A stretch of DNA of 64,000 bases from Persicaria tinctoria (GCA_037127255.1 JBANSL010000004.1:30961967-31025966), one strand, 5' to 3'; shown: positions 44,345-55,837, numbered from the stretch's first letter. Program-made: numbers and translations. The notes: generated from the sequence alone by a model not told the origin.

Positions 44345-47300
44345 AACCCTAATCTTGTATTCTCTCCTTCAGACGTTAGAGACAAAGAGCAAGCGCCGCT
44401 CCGCTCTTCCACCCATCCTCTTCCTTGTCAAATCTCTCCATCCCAGCTCTCGAGATCTCCCCCTCAATGACCTCTCCTCTCTTTCACTTTCTCTATCTCG
44501 CTCACTTTCTCTCGCTCTCTTTGTCTCAAATCTCCATCTCCAATGGCGGATCTCTCATCTCCCTTTCTTTCAATCTCCCCACTCGAGTTCTCTCTTGTCT
44601 ACCATTGACGAGAAACCACGAATTTCCGCTTCAGATCTGAAGCCACCGTTGCTAGGCTACACTAAGGCCATCTTAGCTCATGCCAATATCGACTGGTAGA
44701 CAGAACAAGAACCGCTCTTGCGTCCAAAAACACTGAAGCTCAACCGTGACACGCCGATCTCGATTAGGAGGTCATAGCTCCTTGTTGGCTTGTTGGCTTG
44801 AGGTTGTCACAAGGTAATCTTGTTCTCCTTGTCTTGTATTCCCTAGATCTGATTAGAGAGTGGTTTATATATATATTAGCCATCTTATTTTGATATAGTT
44901 GTGTTTCAATCAGTTGACAAAGCAACAATAATTGCTTTAGTTGTAGATTGTTGATTGCGATGTTGCTAGGTTTCATCTTTTATGCTTTACATATTGTTGA
45001 TTTTCATTTTTTCTTCTAAATTTTATTGGTTCTTGTTGTGAGTTATAGATTTATACTCTGTGATTGACATAATTAATTTCAACTATTTCAATTTGGGACT
45101 AACTAAGGTATTATTTTTACTTTTCATTTTCAATTCAATACCCTATATATGATAAGTTTTTTAAGGTTGATTCGGGAGCACCTCTCATTCGAATCTATTT
45201 AGTTGAAATAGGTCATTCGAATCTATTTAGTTGAAATAGGCCTATAATGAATTAGCTGAAATAATGCTCCGAAATGATATGACTTCAAATTAATCGACTT
45301 GGATTCATATAAATCCATATATTTAGTGTAAATGGATGTACTCATATATTTAGTACTTTCTAATCTACTCCTCTCAAGGGTTGAATGTCTTTTATTCTAG
45401 TTGCATATTTTTCTCAATATTGATTACTTCACGTATTTGCAAAGAACTTGGAATGAAGAGGTATGATATATAGATAGGTTGAAGTGGAGTGTATGATATA
45501 TAGATAAGTTTAAGTGGTGTGGTAAATTATAATAAAAAATTATTTCAAAATAAGTTAGCTTTATTTTAGTATCTCTTATGTAGGACATTTCAAGGACAAC
45601 CAATCTACCTTAGGATAGTAAGTAATAAAGAAGCAAGTTAGAGATTTATGAGGTCAAGAGAAAACCCCTTAAATTTTAATGTCTAATTCATCTCTACATT
45701 ATTTGTAAGTATGTATACGTACGTAGAGACTTGTTACATATATACTATGAAATCGGAATTGAAATAAGACCAACATTATACAGAATGCCACTCATAACAA
45801 TTACAAGGAAAGGAAAGAGCATTAGAAAAGTCAACTTTTAATTCATTGCTTATAGTTTTTGCTAGATTTGTTCACATGGTTGTAATGTACGTTGAGTGTC
45901 GATATCCTTATTGAAGGATAATCTTTATTCTTTAGCATTGATATCCTTATTCGAGTATTTGGTCTCGTAGCTAGATTTCATTTTTATGAAACAACTTGAT
46001 GCTTGTCAAATCCCCAGCCATCACTACAAGTTCACATATGGATATTATGTGTTTTACAGTTTGTATTTTTATCACCTGTTATACATGCAAACTTTAATAA
46101 TGGCTTGCTACTCTTGTCTATATTTTCAATTATAGATTTTTTGAATTTTAAGTAGTATCCATATCCTACTAAACTATCTTCTCTAAATGCTCGATACTTG
46201 TAAAAGTTTGATTCTCTTACTCAATCTGCCCAATTAATGGAATTCTTAAACAAATAAAAAAAAACTCTTTTAGTATTTTTGTGGTTTCACTTGCTATCAT
46301 GATTTTGTGCAGGTATACTTATTGAATTAGGCAATGTATTTTGTTCACTTGCTAACTCTTCTTTTGATAAGGTAAGAAAAAAAATTCTATTTTTCAATCA
46401 TTCAAGCATAATAAGATTTGCTAAATGAATTTTACTATTCTCATGATGATTTATGATGCTAATTAATAATATATCTATTCTTCAAAAAATTAAAATGTGG
46501 TTTTGTACATTCTAATTTATATGGCTAAACATTAAGAATCTCAATTAGAATAGAGTCAGTCTATTCTTATAGGGTTGGTATTCTTGTTTGAGTATACGTA
46601 CTCTTGTAACAATGACAAGGTGACAGAAATAGAATAGAAATTTTGAGCTTCTTTTAATTTTGGTTACAAGTTCACTTGATTTAATTTTATCATAGGATAT
46701 TTTGCAAATCTTTATTGTAATCTTTATCATTTGTTTTTTGACAGGAGCTCGAAAGCGCTGTCAACCACTAGTTGACAACCTGAGTTAAGGTATTTGTTCA
46801 TCCACTAGATCATTTATGTAATCTTTATCATTTGTTCTTACTTAGATTATAATTAAATCCTTCTTACTTAGATTATCATGGGATGTTTTACAACCCGAGT
46901 TAAGGTATCTTTTCATTGTACATGCATTTTGGTGTTTATACTTTGGTGTTATTTATTAAGATTAACTTACCCCAAATCTTGTAATCGATCTCCTCAGGCT
47001 CCAACCACTTTAGGAAAGGAATAGTCCAACTTGAAGGTATCTTTTCATGTTAGACTTATTGTGATTCCTCCTTGCATGTTTAAAAGGTGAGTGTAAATTG
47101 ACTATTATATATTTCTCTTATAAATGATGCGTATAGTATGGGATTGTATATCTTTTCAGGTTTGATCTTGGCATTTTTTTGTTTGCTATTTGCACGCCTT
47201 GCATTTCTTTAAATCATTGTCTATTAAAAGCTTTACAAGTGTTCATATTGCATAGTTTCCCTAGTTGGAGTAGTGCATGGTTTGAATCAAGTGTGATGCT

Positions 47301-47850
47301 ACTTTAGTGCTTTCGTATATTATAAGGCTAGTTCTTGATAATGATATTGGCTATCGATAATATGATATTTTGCTAATCTTTATTGTATTCTTTATGATCT
47401 TTTTTTTTTCCAGGGTGAGTCTTGTCTTTAATTATTAGAACCTTTTGACCTTGTACCGTATGTGGCATATGGTGGTGTAAATTGAAGTTGTGGCTAAAGA
47501 AAAGAGCAGGTTGTAAATGTAAATTGTGGTCTATGGCTTTTTCAATGTATCTATGCTAGATTTAGATTTCTATATTTAGTTTTTACTTTCATTTTGGTGT
47601 AGAATTGGTACAGGTCCATATGGTACTAGTCAAGTGTATCTAGTTAATACCATTTGTTATACGTTTGTAGGAATATTTTGGATCTTGTAAGATTGGCGTA
47701 ATAATATTTTGATGGTGAGACATTGTATTCATTTTGTAATTTTATTTTAAAATTTAAATTTTATTATTTGCAACCATACACAATTGTAGCAGTTAATTAA
47801 TATAATTAAATTAAAGTAAATATATGGGTATTTTATGATAATTATGGCAA
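44345..47850 (+). other. Gene-like cargo of element B, unrecognised
   Basis: 44370-44700 is a CT-rich, less AT-rich segment resembling a 5' UTR and first exon (open frame 44355-44699, 114 codons, Ser- and Leu-rich, no known domain). It is followed by about 3 kb of AT-rich intron-like DNA with several TTTTTTCAGG or TTTGACAG acceptor-like sites and short exon-like patches (46743-46790, 46990-47035, 47405-47520). It could be a captured gene whose product I cannot name, or a non-coding transcript unit. Confidence 0.35.
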
Positions 47851-48167
47851 AAATCCGCCACAGTAGGAAAGGAGTTGTCGTTACATGCAATGAAAAACCG
47901 CCACCTTAGACACAAAAAGTCATCACCAAAGGTATGCAAAAAACCGCTACATTAAGACCACTTTGTGGCGGTTATATACACTATTGTAGCGGTTTTGTGT
48001 TGCAAATGAAATCCGCCACATTAGCCCAGTAAAACTGCCACCTTAGAACTAATGTAGCGGCAGCTGATGTAGCGCCTATAAAACCGCCACATTAGCTTTT
48101 AAGGGGCGGTTTTCCTATTTCTTGTAGCGCTTTTTGGCCGCTACCATAGCCCTTTTATGTAGTAGTG
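47850..48167. repeat. Right subterminal repeats of element B
   Basis: AAACCGCCACATTA, AAATCCGCCACA and some opposite-facing TTGTGGCGGTT words, mirroring the left array. Confidence 0.85.
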
Positions 48168-48245
48168 TGTTGTGCATCCACTGGGAAAGCATACTCTACA
48201 TAAAACAATTAAAATATAAGCCAATTAAGGATCCAAGGAAATGCA

Positions 48246-49040
48246 CTCATTCGTCAGAAATAAATTTTGTTCATATAAATAATAAAATTTACAGAAAGCA
48301 ACCCTTTTTTTATTGATCATTACTGGTTCCGGATGTTGTTTCAATTCTGGGCTGGATTTAGTTCAGTTTTTACCTATTAGTAGAATCACATTATAAGTAT
48401 ATAGTATATGATATGAAGAGAAATGCACAAGCTAGCTCTTTCATCTATTTGTTTCTCATGGAAGATTATATTGTGGTTAGATATATACAAGTTAACGTCT
48501 GTTTTGAATTCCTAGCTAGATTTAGATAAGTTTTTTACTTATTAGTACATGTTTTTCTTTGCCGGTGTATTATTTTCTATGCTATCTTTTAGTTTTGAGT
48601 TTATGTACCTAATATAACAACTCTTTTTCATTAAATTATAACAGAAGGGGTATGATCTTCTCTATTTGCTCCATCGTATGCTAATCTTTAGGATATCATC
48701 TTCTCTTTTGAGTACTTGCACCTCATATATTCTTATCTTATATGGTGTCTAGGTAATGAAGCAACCCTCGGGATCTCCTCAATGAGACAAGTCATGGTGT
48801 CTAGGTATGATCTTCTATTTGCTGAAGACAATGTTGAACAAAACTACTCAATGAGATGGGGAGGATTTTGTACAAGCTAGTAAGCTTATGTAAAACTTAA
48901 AACTGTAGACTTGAATTGGCAAGATATCTAGCTTATGTTATGTAAGGGTTTGCTTAATATGAAAGTGTGTTGTGGAAGAAATACCTTTTTATGTTTGAAC
49001 ACTTGATGTTTGGTTTGCAAATTAAACAGGGACATCAACG
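48246..49040. other. Unassigned stretch of element A
   Basis: AT-rich and intron-like; TCATGGTGTCTAGGTA-type words occur twice near 48745 and 48790. No gene or terminal repeat is recognised. Confidence 0.4.
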
Positions 49041-49059
49041 GGAATAGGTAAAAATATGA

Positions 49060-49529
49060 TTAGGAATTGGCAATGGTAGCTTGCTGTAGCAAACTACGGA
49101 AAAGAAGGCCAAACTCATAGCAACGACAGATTGCCGTGGCCAATTATAGAAAAAGGAGCCAAATTTTTGACGGGAAAATCTCAGCAAAACCCTCACTTCT
49201 CTAGCCACGGCAGGTCCCGTCGCAAATTATGAAAAAAAGCGCCAAAAATTGGGCGGGAAACTTTTGGCTCTTTGGCGCCCTAAATTTCATAGCCACGACA
49301 AGCTTCGTCGCTTAGTTGTTTACTCTAGCATGGCATCGCTCTGCCGTCGCTTAGACGTGGCTAGGATGCTAGCTACGGCTGCTGCCGTAGCTTCAATCGT
49401 TTTGCCACCGTGGGTTTGGTTACGCCTAACTTGTCGTGGCTACAACCGTTGCTAGCCCCCTTTAGCCACAACAAATTCACTTTTTGCCACGGTTCTCTGC
49501 CGTTGCTAATATGTTTTTTTTTTGTAGTG
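49060..49529. repeat. Right subterminal repeats of CACTA element A
   Basis: TTGCCGTGGC, GCCACGACAAG, TCGTCGCTTAG, GCTACGGC and GTTGCTAGC recur in both orientations up to the terminus TTTTTTTGTAGTG. Confidence 0.8.
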
Positions 49530-49532
49530 GAG

Positions 49533-50480
49533 AGAGACGGTTTATTCATTCCAGATTGAAGCAACAAAGAGAGAGACGAAAAACCAAAACCAGAGAAAGG
49601 AGGAGCGACAAGAAGAAGGAAGCGGTTGAAGAAGAAGGGCCAGAACTCTACCCAGGAGGAAGGAAGAGGTTGAAGAAGAAGGTAAGCAAGGGTGTAGGTG
49701 TGTTTTGAGTTGCGATTTTAGGGTAATGGGGGTGCGTTTATTGGCGGTTTTTTGAAGAAATTGAGACATCGGGGTGCCATTGCAGTTGCTTAACAGTAGA
49801 GGAATGAAATAGGAGGGGGTAGGGGTGCCTTTGAAGAGTTGATTTTGGGAAGGTGGGTGCGATTAGGGTTTGTGGGTGTCGGGAAACGGATGGGTAAGGG
49901 TTAGGTGATGTTGGGTAAGAAATTGGGGACAAAAGTGATACGTTTGGGATACCCGATCCTTCGCCTGTGGGCTCAAGATCAAGAACCACGCCGTATATTT
50001 GCTTAGATCTTGCAATGCTCTTTGATATCTCCTGATTGGAACAAATTAAACAAGTAATTAAAATTCTGGAAATAGCGACAGTTTTAATACTTAATAAAAT
50101 TCCAGAAATCTCGACTAAGTAATAGCGTCAGAAAACAAAACAGCGAGGAAGAGAAGCGCGGGACAGTGCGCGCTGGGAGGCCGGGCACACAGGACAAGTC
50201 CTCAGGGTGTGCGGGTACTGGCGCGGAGCGGCTTTCGCTGGGAGCGAGCGGGTAGCGAGTGAGGACGGGAGCGACGCGCCTGGGCATGCGCGGAGCGAGG
50301 CAACGATAGCGAGGCGCGGGAGCAGGCGCCTGGGAGTGCGGGAGGAGGAGCGAAGGCGCCAGGAAGCGACTGCGCTCGCTGGGAGCGGGTTGCTCGCGGA
50401 CGTCGCCAAGGGCTGGGCTCCTCTCTTTTGCGATAGCCTCTCGACTAGGGTGAGGACTTGGTTACTCGATGTTGATGAAC
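49533..50480. other. Unassigned stretch between elements A and G
   Basis: 49535-49690 is purine-rich and exon-like (Glu/Lys/Arg-rich in translation), ending in AAGAAGGTAAGCAAGG, a good splice donor; it may be the 5' UTR or first exon of a host gene hit by element A. 50120-50470 is strongly GC-rich (GCGCGGGACAGTGCGCGCTG) and its minus-strand open frame is low-complexity Ala/Ser/Arg. I do not recognise either. Confidence 0.35.
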
Positions 50481-50483
50481 CAA

Positions 50484-51186
50484 GGTGAGGGTTTGGTGTT
50501 TGTGGAGGCCGAAAATTCTCAAGAACACAAGAGCTTTGATAATGTTTTGGATTGATAACCAAGAACCCTTTAATCCATAAAGGGGTTCTCAATTCTATTT
50601 CAATCTGATTAATTCAAAGTTGCATAACATGAATATATAGAAAACTTATGAGAGTTCTAACCAATCCTTCCTTGCAAAGGAAAGGGGTTTGGATAGATTA
50701 ATTCTATCTAAAGATAAATAAAATAAATCTAAGATAAATAATTCCTAATAAGATAGATATTTAATAACTTGGTGGCCAAGAATTATATCTAGAAGAGATA
50801 TAATTAATTCCACCTTATTTATCTAATTTGCATAAAATAATAACATAATTAAATAATAATATTTCGGCCCATGCACAAGATAAGGTCGGCCCATGCACTA
50901 GACAACTCGGCCCATGGTCATGTCGAGTATGGTTGGCTCATGGTGGGTGCAGACGAGTCTTCATGAGCTCCGTGTGTGGATGCAGGCTCACTTCTTGTGC
51001 TGGCGGTGTAACCTTGAGCCAAGTGATCCAGGGTGGCCTGAACCCTTGCTCTAAAGTTCCATGGTGACGGACAAGAAAGGCTTTAGTTGCATTTTGAATA
51101 TTCTTGGCCCTTGCACGAGTGACAGGACCATCGAATGGAACCTTCATGTTGTTCTCAATGTCACCAGGAGTCATCGATAATTGCAC
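50484..51186 (-). repeat. Direct repeat copy 1 of remnant G (pol end plus LTR-like part)
   Basis: Nearly identical to 55838-56531. It includes the C-terminal pol codons (GPVTRARAKNIQNATKAF) ending in a stop near 50938, then AT-rich DNA with GGCCCATGCAC words, and ends GGAGGCCGAAAATTCTC at the low-coordinate side. I could not place LTR ends or a polypurine tract with certainty. Confidence 0.75.
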
Positions 51187-51275
51187 AACATCATTCTCCT
51201 CCACTTGACTTCGATTTGTCCTCAAATCGTCATCAGAGTCATCGTCAGGCACGAACAAGGATAGATCGGCGATGT
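50938..51275 (-). pseudogene. pol C-terminus of remnant G, downstream of element F
   Basis: The frame continues from the integrase piece across element F: ADLSLFVPDDDSDDDLRTNR, then VQLSMTPGDIENNMKVPFDG, PVTRARAKNIQNATKAFLV, to the stop near 50938. The GPVTRARAK block is a common plant gypsy pol ending. Confidence 0.85.
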
Positions 51276-51539
51276 CACTACTACAATTAAGACCTATTGT
51301 TACACTTTCTTGCAGCGGTTGATCTATTGTGGCGGTTTATGTGACGGTTTTGATCACGTACCATTATAATACCTATTGTGGCGGTTTTTATCCTAATGAA
51401 GCGGTTTTTTCCTATCACATTTTTCCAATCTAATGAAGCGGTTTATATTATTATATAAATAATATATACTCCGTACTTTTATTTTACATGGGCACTTGGC
51501 TCCCTCGCTGGTTAAAGCCAAAAGGACAAGGAGCTCAAA

Positions 51540-54500
51540 CCCTAAACACTAAGTCCGGCGTTCGTGCTCCCCTCCCTTTCTCCGACGTCGATGCTCGGAG
51601 TCGCGTGCCGCAGTCCACCAGCCGACGGTCCTCCTCTTCTCTCTCGTCCGCCTAACCCACTGGAATCCCCTCCTCTTCCATCCACCATACCGCGGCCGCC
51701 GACACTCTCCATCTCCGCGCTGCCCCTCGTCGGTACCCTAACCCATGACACCCTCGCACCACCACTTCACCTTCTCGCTCGCCATCGCTGCTGTCCCTCT
51801 ACTCAATCCCACACCCGACCATCTCGCTTCCACCAGCCGCCTCTATTCTCATCTCTCTCCGTCTGCCCGTTCGCCTCTTGTCGCCGAAATTGATTTCCCA
51901 ATTTTGTCGGGGTTGTTGCTCTTGTCTTGGTGAAGGTCATTGCCGCTTTTGCTTCCGCTCGAGGGCGCTTTGAAGACTTACCTCAATTCCTATCAGGTAA
52001 GTACAGTTCGTCTGTTCACCTTTAGCTTTGAATTGAACGTCTAATAGTGGCTCACTTTGAGAGTTTGATGTTCCTCAGATGATAGAGTGATGTTGTTTAG
52101 ATGTTCAATATATTCGATTTGGTGGTACGAGACTGAATTTGTGCTTGAATTGACTTGAGTTATTCGATTATGTTTGGTGGTAGCTACTGAATTTGTGCTT
52201 TAATTTGAGATTTGGTGTTTTAATGGTGAATATATGCAGTTATGTTTGTTCTAGTTTTCTATGCTCTTGATGTTCTCTCTCTCAACAATCAGATTAACTT
52301 GGCATTGCTATGGGCCATTGATTGTGGATAGAAGGGAAGAAGCTAAGGAGGTTTATGAGCGAGTAGGTAGAGATCCCGACAAAGCTGCTGGAATTGTAAG
52401 TGGTTTATATGAGAAGTGCGAGAACTGAACTGTGATCTTGAAATAAAAATAATAGATGAAGCATTTACTTTTGTTATTCTTAGTGAAGAACTGAAATGTG
52501 ATTACCACCTTTGACTTTGAACTTTGATGTTGATTTTCTTCTTTATAACCGGTTTCCTCTTCATCAATTAGGATTTATGGGAATGTGAAAAAGTTGATTG
52601 GTGCACTCTAACATATCAAGATCCACTTTGTTGAGTCTTTGGATGCGATCAAGAGTGTTTGCTGTGGACATACAGTATTAAAGTCCATAACCTCAGTAGA
52701 GAAGAGGATTGCTTGGTTATCAAATTTATTAGGTAAACACGTTTTGCTTAACAATATTGATTTTCTTATACATCTATTTGTTTGCTTTTCTTTATTAAGA
52801 TTTATATTAAGTATAGACTCTGAATCTTTTTCTGCAAGATGAATGCAGGTGGAATCTTTTGATGAGATAGTGGATGGTAAGTTCTGCTAGTTATTCTGTA
52901 TAAATACAAATTCATGGTGTGAAATGAAGTCATACTCCCAAACTCAGGAAACCCAAGACAATTATAGTGGAGGATGCCAATTTTTCTTATTCAGTAGCAT
53001 GGTGCTTTAGTGTTCACAACTCTACTTATTTACTATCTGATGTTTATCTCATAGGTTTACTTCATTCGGCAATCCCATTCCTTATAGACCCTCAGAGGAT
53101 CTTGCATTTGGAGTTGCATGCTTCTACCAAATAGGAGGAACAATGCAAACTGTTATATGGTATTTTTTTCTTCCTTTAAAGCTGATGGAACGATAAAATA
53201 TTATCTATTTGTCTATTTATCTAGTACATGATCTTATCAATTGCAGTTGACTGTAATACTGTTTATTTTTTCTCATTTCAGCCCAAAGCGGTATAATGAA
53301 TTAATATCCATTAATGCCGTTGACTTGTAATACATGATCTTATCCATTGCAGTTAATTGTAATACATGATCTTATCCATTGTAGTTGTCTATTCATCTAT
53401 ATTGTTTATGGAGTGGAAACCTTCTCTTCTTCTCTATTTGTTTGCTTTTCTTCTATTAGGATTTATATATCTTCAATGTATCTTGATATGATTACTAGTT
53501 TGACAGAAAATGAAGGTAGACTAGTGATAAAAAGGAGAAAGGGAGAAAGTAAATAGGAAAAATAAGTTAGGAGGTCCTAATTGCAAACAACACTTTAGCA
53601 GAGGCAGATGTTTTAGTACACTGTCTGCTGTGCTGTTCATCTTCCCCCTTTTTTGGTTCTTTAATTTGTCTTAGATTCTCATGCTGAGTAAGGCAAACAA
53701 AAGGAGAGGTTGGAGGGTAAAAGGGAAAATTTTTTTACTCCATATACACAAATAGGATGGAGTTTTATTTTTTGTACTTGTGGCCTTTCCCTGTTGTTGT
53801 TAATTATCTGTTGCTATGGTTAAAATTGAATGTAAGTTTACATACCATTTTTAATGTTGCTGGTATCGTGAAGTCAGCTTCTTGAATTAGTTTGATTAAT
53901 TGGGGTCATTTTCTCAGGTACCCAAGTGATGCTAATAAAAACATCTGTTGGCTAGACAGAGAGGTTTATCCAGAAATCAAATCCTCTTATCTCACTCGAG
54001 TTACATCTCTCAAGAAACAAGGTTCATGTGATTTCTATACATTTGAAATATCACGCCTCAGTCATTGCATTCCTAGGTTCATGTTTTGTGTGGAATTTTG
54101 GTTTATTTCGTGCTCACATTTTATCTAAAAGTAATTTACCATGTGTATTCGTGTTTTCATTTCTCATTCTAATTTGAGGTTTGTGTTACACTGGTGCAGG
54201 TTAGCCAAGATATGGGAGTGTATGCCCTGATACCCATTAGCACCAAGTTAGGAGACTTTAGTAATGTCTTCTGCAGGATTATTCGAGCAGCAGAAAATCC
54301 TCATCTCAGCATCCCAAAGACTGAGGCTGGGAGTAGGAAACACTACCGCCGACTTGTTAAGCGCTCTCGTGGTCATTTCAGGTGCTGTTTTTTTTCTTCC
54401 ATTCTTTAATTTTTACCTATTAAATGCCTTGAGATTCATGATGTTATATCCCTTCTAAACTTGATTGTTATTTAGAAACTTGATTTAGTTTCTTTTGCTT

Positions 54501-54780
54501 TGGTGTACTCCCTCCTTTTCTCATTAGTGTGATTTTAGGTCTAATTTTTTTTTTTCACAATGTCATTTTAGACCAACCTGATAATTTTAAACTTTTCTAG
54601 ATATAGATTTTTCTTCTTTTATTTCTCTGGTTAGTTCTTCATAAAGAAGTTGCATTAATTGGATCCCCCCCAACCCAAATTTTTTGATTAGGCTTTGCGT
54701 GCGCTCTTTGCAGTGGGAGCTGCGGTAGCCATTGTTGGGTTAACTGCATATCGCGTATATGCTGCTCGGAAACATGCTTA
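51540..54780 (+). pseudogene. Captured multi-exon gene fragments in element F, unrecognised
   Basis: Exon-like pieces on the plus strand: a Pro/Ser-rich first exon (51564-51893 region), 52293-52397 (DRREEAKEVYERVGRDPDKA), 52622-52735 (ESLDAIKSVCCGHTVLKSIT then SVEKRIAWLSNLLG), 53056-53160 (GNPIPYRPSEDLAFGVACFY), about 53283-53330 (KRYNELISINAVDL), 53918-54022 (YPSDANKNICWLDREVYPEI), 54200-54390 (GVGNTTADLLSALVVISG in one frame) and 54692-54781 (ALRALFAVGAAVAIVGLTAY then RVYAARKHA and a stop). Several have AG before and GT after. The last piece is a clear C-terminal membrane segment with a short basic tail, as in tail-anchored proteins. The pieces do not join into one clean frame. I do not recognise the family, and more than one gene may be involved. 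Confidence 0.5.
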
Positions 54781-54979
54781 GAGCTGAAAGCAAGGAACTC
54801 ATTATCTCCATGCTTTTTTGTTAGAGAAAATTGACCAATGAGATTAATGAGAAATAGTTTGTAAAGTAGCATGCACCCGAGAATAGGGTGCATGCTACCT
54901 GTTTTTTTTTTTGTGGTGGTGACTTTTTAGCCCGGGCATTTAGAATCCAGGCTAAAAAACTGATTTTGTATATTTTTTT

Positions 54980-55306
54980 TTATTTTGGAAAATAAAAACC
55001 GCTGCAATAGCCTAATAAAGTGCCACAATAGATGCATAAACCGCCACAATAGGTAATAAAACTGTCACAATAGTTTATGAAAAACCGCCCCATTAGGTCC
55101 ATATTGCAGCGGTTTTTGTATCTATTGTGGCGGCTCTTCATTTTGGTAAAAAACCGCCACAATAGATTACAAAACCGCCACAATAGATCTAATGCAACGC
55201 GATCTATTAACACGGCTAAAATCCGCCACAATAGGCCTTAGGCAGCGATTTTCATGCCTATTGTGGCGGTTTTAAACCGCTACATTAAGTCTTAATTGTG
55301 GTAGTG
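54980..55306. repeat. Right subterminal repeats of element F
   Basis: About 15 copies of AACCGCCACAATAG or the inverse CTATTGTGGCGGTT in both orientations. Confidence 0.85.
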
Positions 55307-55837
55307 TGTTGAATGTAGAATGGACGCTGTACTTATCGGCAGGGAGATCCAGCTTGTATGCATTAGGACCCATCTTCTGAACCACTCTAAATGGTCCATC
55401 TCCCCTGGGGTCCAGCTTAGATTTCCGTTGTTGCGGAAACCTTTCCTTCCTGAGATGCAGCCATACCAGATCACCAACGTCGAACTGCACATCCTTGCGA
55501 TGCTTGTCCTTCGCGGCCTTGTATTGCGCAGTCTTCCTCTCCAGCTGCGCTTTGGTACGCTCATGCAAGCGCTTGATGAAGTCCACTTGCTTAGCTGCAT
55601 CCACGCTCTCCTTTTCCTTGTATGGCCGAGGCAGCATGTCCACTGGGGCGAGTGGATTTCGGCCATATACCACTTCGAAGGGGGTAAGTTTTGTTGCAGA
55701 GTGCCTAGACCTGTTATATGCAAATTCTACAAATGGCAGGCAGTCTTCCCACCTCCGGAGGTTAGTTCGCAGCATGACTCTAAGGAGAGCCCCAAGAGTT
55801 CTATTTGTGACCTCAGTTTGGCCATCAGTTTGTGGGT
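55307..55837 (-). pseudogene. Integrase C-terminal half of remnant G
   Basis: The open frame reads PQTDGQTEVTNRTLG (catalytic Glu region), LPFVEFAYNRSRHSATKLTP, FEVVYGRNPLAPVD, a basic helical stretch (HERTKAQLERKTAQYKAAKD), FDVGDLVWLHLRKERFP, and the GPF-type block GDGPFRVVQKMGPNAYKLDL. It ends at HSTFN, where element F is inserted, and continues in frame after F at 51275 with ADLSLFVPDDDSDDD. The N-terminal zinc finger and the two catalytic Asp regions are missing because the upstream edge is fused to the direct repeat. Confidence 0.88.

Larger units (their letters stand above)
42438..48167. mobile_element. CACTA element B, 5.7 kb
   Basis: The left end is CACTACTACATAAACGACC; the right end inverted is CACTACTACATAAAAGGGC. 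TGT stands on both sides (42435-42437 and 48168-48170). Removing the element and one TGT restores the 171-bp repeat exactly as in its neighbours. Subterminal words ATTGTGGCGGTTTT and AACCGCCACATTA lie at both ends. It contains Helitron 2 and a gene-like stretch (44345 onward) but no transposase, so it is non-autonomous. It shares subterminal words and terminus type with element F (51276-55306). Confidence 0.93.
14909..49529. mobile_element. CACTA element A, termini 34.6 kb apart, host of nested elements
   Basis: The left end is CACTACAAAAAAAAAAAC and the right end, inverted, is CACTACAAAAAAAAAACATA. GAG stands on both sides (14906-14908 and 49530-49532), a 3-bp duplication as for CACTA. Both ends carry the same subterminal words (GCCACGGCAA, TTGCTA, GCAACGG). 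Subtracting the nested C (18273-38430), B (42438-48167) and Helitron 1 leaves about 6.3 kb of A itself. That part holds fragments of a carboxypeptidase-like and a SEC5-like gene but no transposase, so A would be a non-autonomous gene-capturing (Pack-CACTA) element. A 3-bp match in purine-rich flanks is weak alone; two unrelated half elements are the alternative. Confidence 0.72.
51276..55306. mobile_element. CACTA element F, 4.0 kb, carrying captured exons
   Basis: The left end is CACTACTACAATTAAGACC; the right end inverted is CACTACCACAATTAAGACTT. TGT stands on both sides (51273-51275 and 55307-55309), and removing F plus one TGT restores the pol reading frame of remnant G. Subterminal words TATTGTGGCGGTTTT lie at 51290-51440 and, denser and in both orientations, at 55000-55306. 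There is no transposase. The interior (51540-54790) is spliced-gene-like with several exons of an unrecognised gene. Confidence 0.93.

Noticed and set aside
44355..44699. 114-codon Ser/Leu-rich frame as a complete gene
   Set aside because: It looks like translated CT-rich 5' UTR plus exon start, has no domain, and lies inside CACTA element B.
50128..50592. 154-codon open frame, minus, Ala/Ser/Arg-rich
   Set aside because: It crosses the edge of the remnant G repeat into GC-rich DNA and has no domain; composition alone explains its openness.
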